This document shows positions 61,883-64,000 of a stretch of 64,000 nucleotides of DNA, piece after piece. Positions within the stretch are counted from its first letter, which is position 1; every line of letters begins with the position of its first letter. The stretch comes from Promerops cafer (taxonomy: Eukaryota > Chordata > Aves > Passeriformes > Nectariniidae). The position numbers and the translations under genes are program-made. The stretch spans positions 606,023 to 670,022 of the forward strand of contig VZSE01003113.1 in the NCBI GenBank assembly GCA_013398275.1, given 5' to 3'. A model generated the notes under the pieces. That model saw nothing but the letters and a program-made list of their open reading frames with translations, made no database searches and had not been told where the DNA came from.

Positions 61883-64000
61883 TTTTTCTTCCTCTATAGA
61901 ACTCTGTACTTACAGTACTGCTGGAGATGCTGCTGGATGCCTAGCAGTGGGCTGTCAGGAACAACAAATGTACAGAAAATTGGGTGATATTTGAAAAAGG
62001 TCTGGTTTCCCAGGTGATATGGTCTTTAATCTCAACCGTTATATATTTTTGTCAAGACCCAGAACATTTCTTTGAAATATCATCAAGAAACTCCTGACAG
62101 TTTGTGCATGATCAGACTGGGACTCTTTGGCATGTGTTGCCTGAGTGCATTGTTTCTTTGTCTGGTCTTTGATACCAGGCTTGGAATATGGCACTGGCAG
62201 AAGACATCAGAAGCCCTCAGTCTTGTCTCCACAAACAGAGTGATACAGACTAAGGAGTTAACAGTTCATGAGCCTTTTCTGTAACAAACTTAGAAAAGCC
62301 AAGGTTATTTACTGTTCCCACACTCAGAGCAGTTTTAAATTGCTAGGTTAACTAGCCATTCCTGAAAGAAATTTTCTGTGCACCAATGTACTCTTTGTGG
62401 TTGAAGCAAAAATTACTTGCAGACAGAGCAATGTTTCTTGCAAAGAAAAACTTCAGCCAATGGAATATTTTAAAATTCAGCTGTGAGGTCTGTTAGCTTC
62501 TTTCTGGCTGGGGGTTAATTTGATCTGTGCATTTTCTGTGGACAGATAAAAGAAATGTCTCATTTGCTAAGTGACATTGTCATGGATATATGACGTAAAG
62601 TAGAACATATTCAAAAATTGCCCTTAGTTCTGTTGCAGTTACTGCTAATGGCACTGAGGTGTAGTGTAAGCACACTGCAAGCCAACTTCTGATGTCAATT
62701 ACATCAGTGTAAACAAGATTAGAAATTGGCCCAAGCCTATGGATTTAAACATGACTGTCTTGAACTCCATTTTCAGGACAGATAATGTTTTCAAGGAAAA
62801 CAACTCACTCGTTAATTTTAGCAGATTTTTCTCAGTGCATTTTGGCAACAGTTCTAATATATTCCTAGCACTTGGCTTTATTTTACTGTTCATTATACTG
62901 CCTGAGCAGGAGCACAAATCAGCCTGTCAGATGAGATGCTTCAATGACCAAAATACAGATTTGAAGGCTGAGGACCAATAAGGAGAGAAATGCAGATGAC
63001 TGTCATTAGGCATGGATTTCATATTTTGTGAATGACATATTTTCCTCTCTGGTAGGTCTGTACCAGGTCTGATTTTATCCCATCTGCTATTCAACACTTA
63101 AGCTGCTTATTATTAGTTGCAGAAATCCATAACACATTTCAAACAGATCAATGGTATCAGAAAACTTGCCATCATGAAGGAGCAGAACAGTCCAACAAGA
63201 TAAGAATTAATTTGTTTTCTCTGTCCACTGTAATCTTTTTGGATACTCTAAGAACGACATTTCTTTGACCTCTTGAGTAACTTACATACTTAGAGAAAAG
63301 AAATACCATTTCTCCTACATATGAAATATCTTAATACAAACCTGAATATGTCCCAGGGAAAAATAATTAGGACAGTAAAAGTCTCAGACAACCTTTTAGC
63401 AACATTTTTGTCTTCCTTTTGAGACTTGGTGAGAGGCTTTAGTGATGGCCTTTAATAAAGGCATTGTTGTTCCTTTGAGTGTTGCTGAACTAACCCAAGA
63501 TTCAGGCCAAAAATGTGGACCAAAATGTTCTTGCCAGACAAGATGAGAATTCATAAAGTGCAATTTTCAAACAAAAAAGAGCAACCAATTTGTCCTCACA
63601 GAAGGTAAAGAATCTTAAAAAATGACCAGTAAGTGTTCCAGTCCAACCCAAGTCAACTAAGAGCAAGGAACTAGCTAAGGAATATAAGCATGCAGGTAAA
63701 CATGTGAAAGATCAAGTCACTAATGAGAAACATTTACTCCCTCACTATCTGGATTGTGTACTGATCCTCCATTCACTGTTTTTTTTAAAGAAAAAAGCAT
63801 TTTCTGTGCTATAATTTACAACAGCTGGAACCAGTTTGTGTGTGTGTATATGTGCATGTGCGTATGTGCTGGACAAAAGAACACTGCCAATATGCAAAGG
63901 AATAGGATGGGCACTGTTTTCAGAGTTTGGCTCCAAAGGGGATATCTAATGATATGAGAAAGATTAAATAAGTGGAGGAAGCTGGGGGATCTTCTGTACT
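61883..64000. other. Non-coding, AT-rich right end
   Basis: No gene was recognised. A GT-rich tract lies at 63835-63869. The words near 62695-62735 ('acatcagtgtaaac', 'aaattggccc') faintly recall ancient sauropsid repeats. Confidence 0.45.
63835..63869. repeat. GT-rich degenerate microsatellite
   Basis: A GTTTGTGTGTGTGTATATG-type run with T/A and C/G interruptions. Confidence 0.6.

Overview
This window looks like a non-coding stretch of a bird chromosome. The clearest clue is the CR1 LINE family (chicken repeat 1). One copy at 32485-32546 ends in the ATTCTATGATTCTATGA-type tail that is diagnostic of avian CR1, and further copies lie at 34029-34360, 61563-61795 and 61832-61882. A much older, turtle/crocodile-like CR1 relic lies at 13135-13480. 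I saw no Alu, mammalian L1 or other mammalian repeat. There is no sign of bacterial gene organisation: no operons, no ribosome binding sites and no dense coding. The sequence could be intergenic or lie inside a very large intron; nothing here separates the two.

I found no protein-coding gene I can defend. Open frames are short, overlap on both strands and resemble no family I know. Most of the longest ones open with GTG or TTG rather than ATG, so they are not credible animal coding sequences. The best exception is a stretch on the + strand (59464-60840) where one frame carries only three stops in about 460 codons. It may be a decayed or lineage-specific coding region or a transcribed non-coding exon, and is reported as a hypothesis. 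I saw no tRNA, rRNA, CRISPR array or complete retrovirus.

Layout, left to right. 1-5380 is plain sequence with one CpG-dense patch (286-430). 5381-6260 is GC-rich, followed by a mixed CpG/AT element (6280-6560) that looks regulatory. 6561-13130 holds four small tandem duplications or triplications. 13135-13480 is the ancient CR1. 13500-25880 is mostly unremarkable, with GC-rich blocks (19110-20050, 25040-25450) and AT-rich homeodomain/POU-motif clusters (20980-21230, 22230-22640). 25884-26124 carries a 72-base pure pyrimidine tract and an (AC)24 microsatellite. 27144-27242 is an isolated mini CpG island with a homeodomain-type flank. 32485-34360 holds two CR1 copies around a GC-rich block. 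34361-55974 is long, repeat-poor sequence with a few AT-rich candidate elements. 55975-56011 is a 37-base A tract. 56838-56862 is a near-perfect palindrome with forkhead-type half sites. 59464-60840 is the stop-poor frame, and 61563-61882 holds two CR1 3' fragments in the same orientation.

The overall picture is a repeat-poor avian gene desert or large intron with scattered candidate regulatory elements. Those candidates rest on reading composition and motifs; no alignment was possible here.
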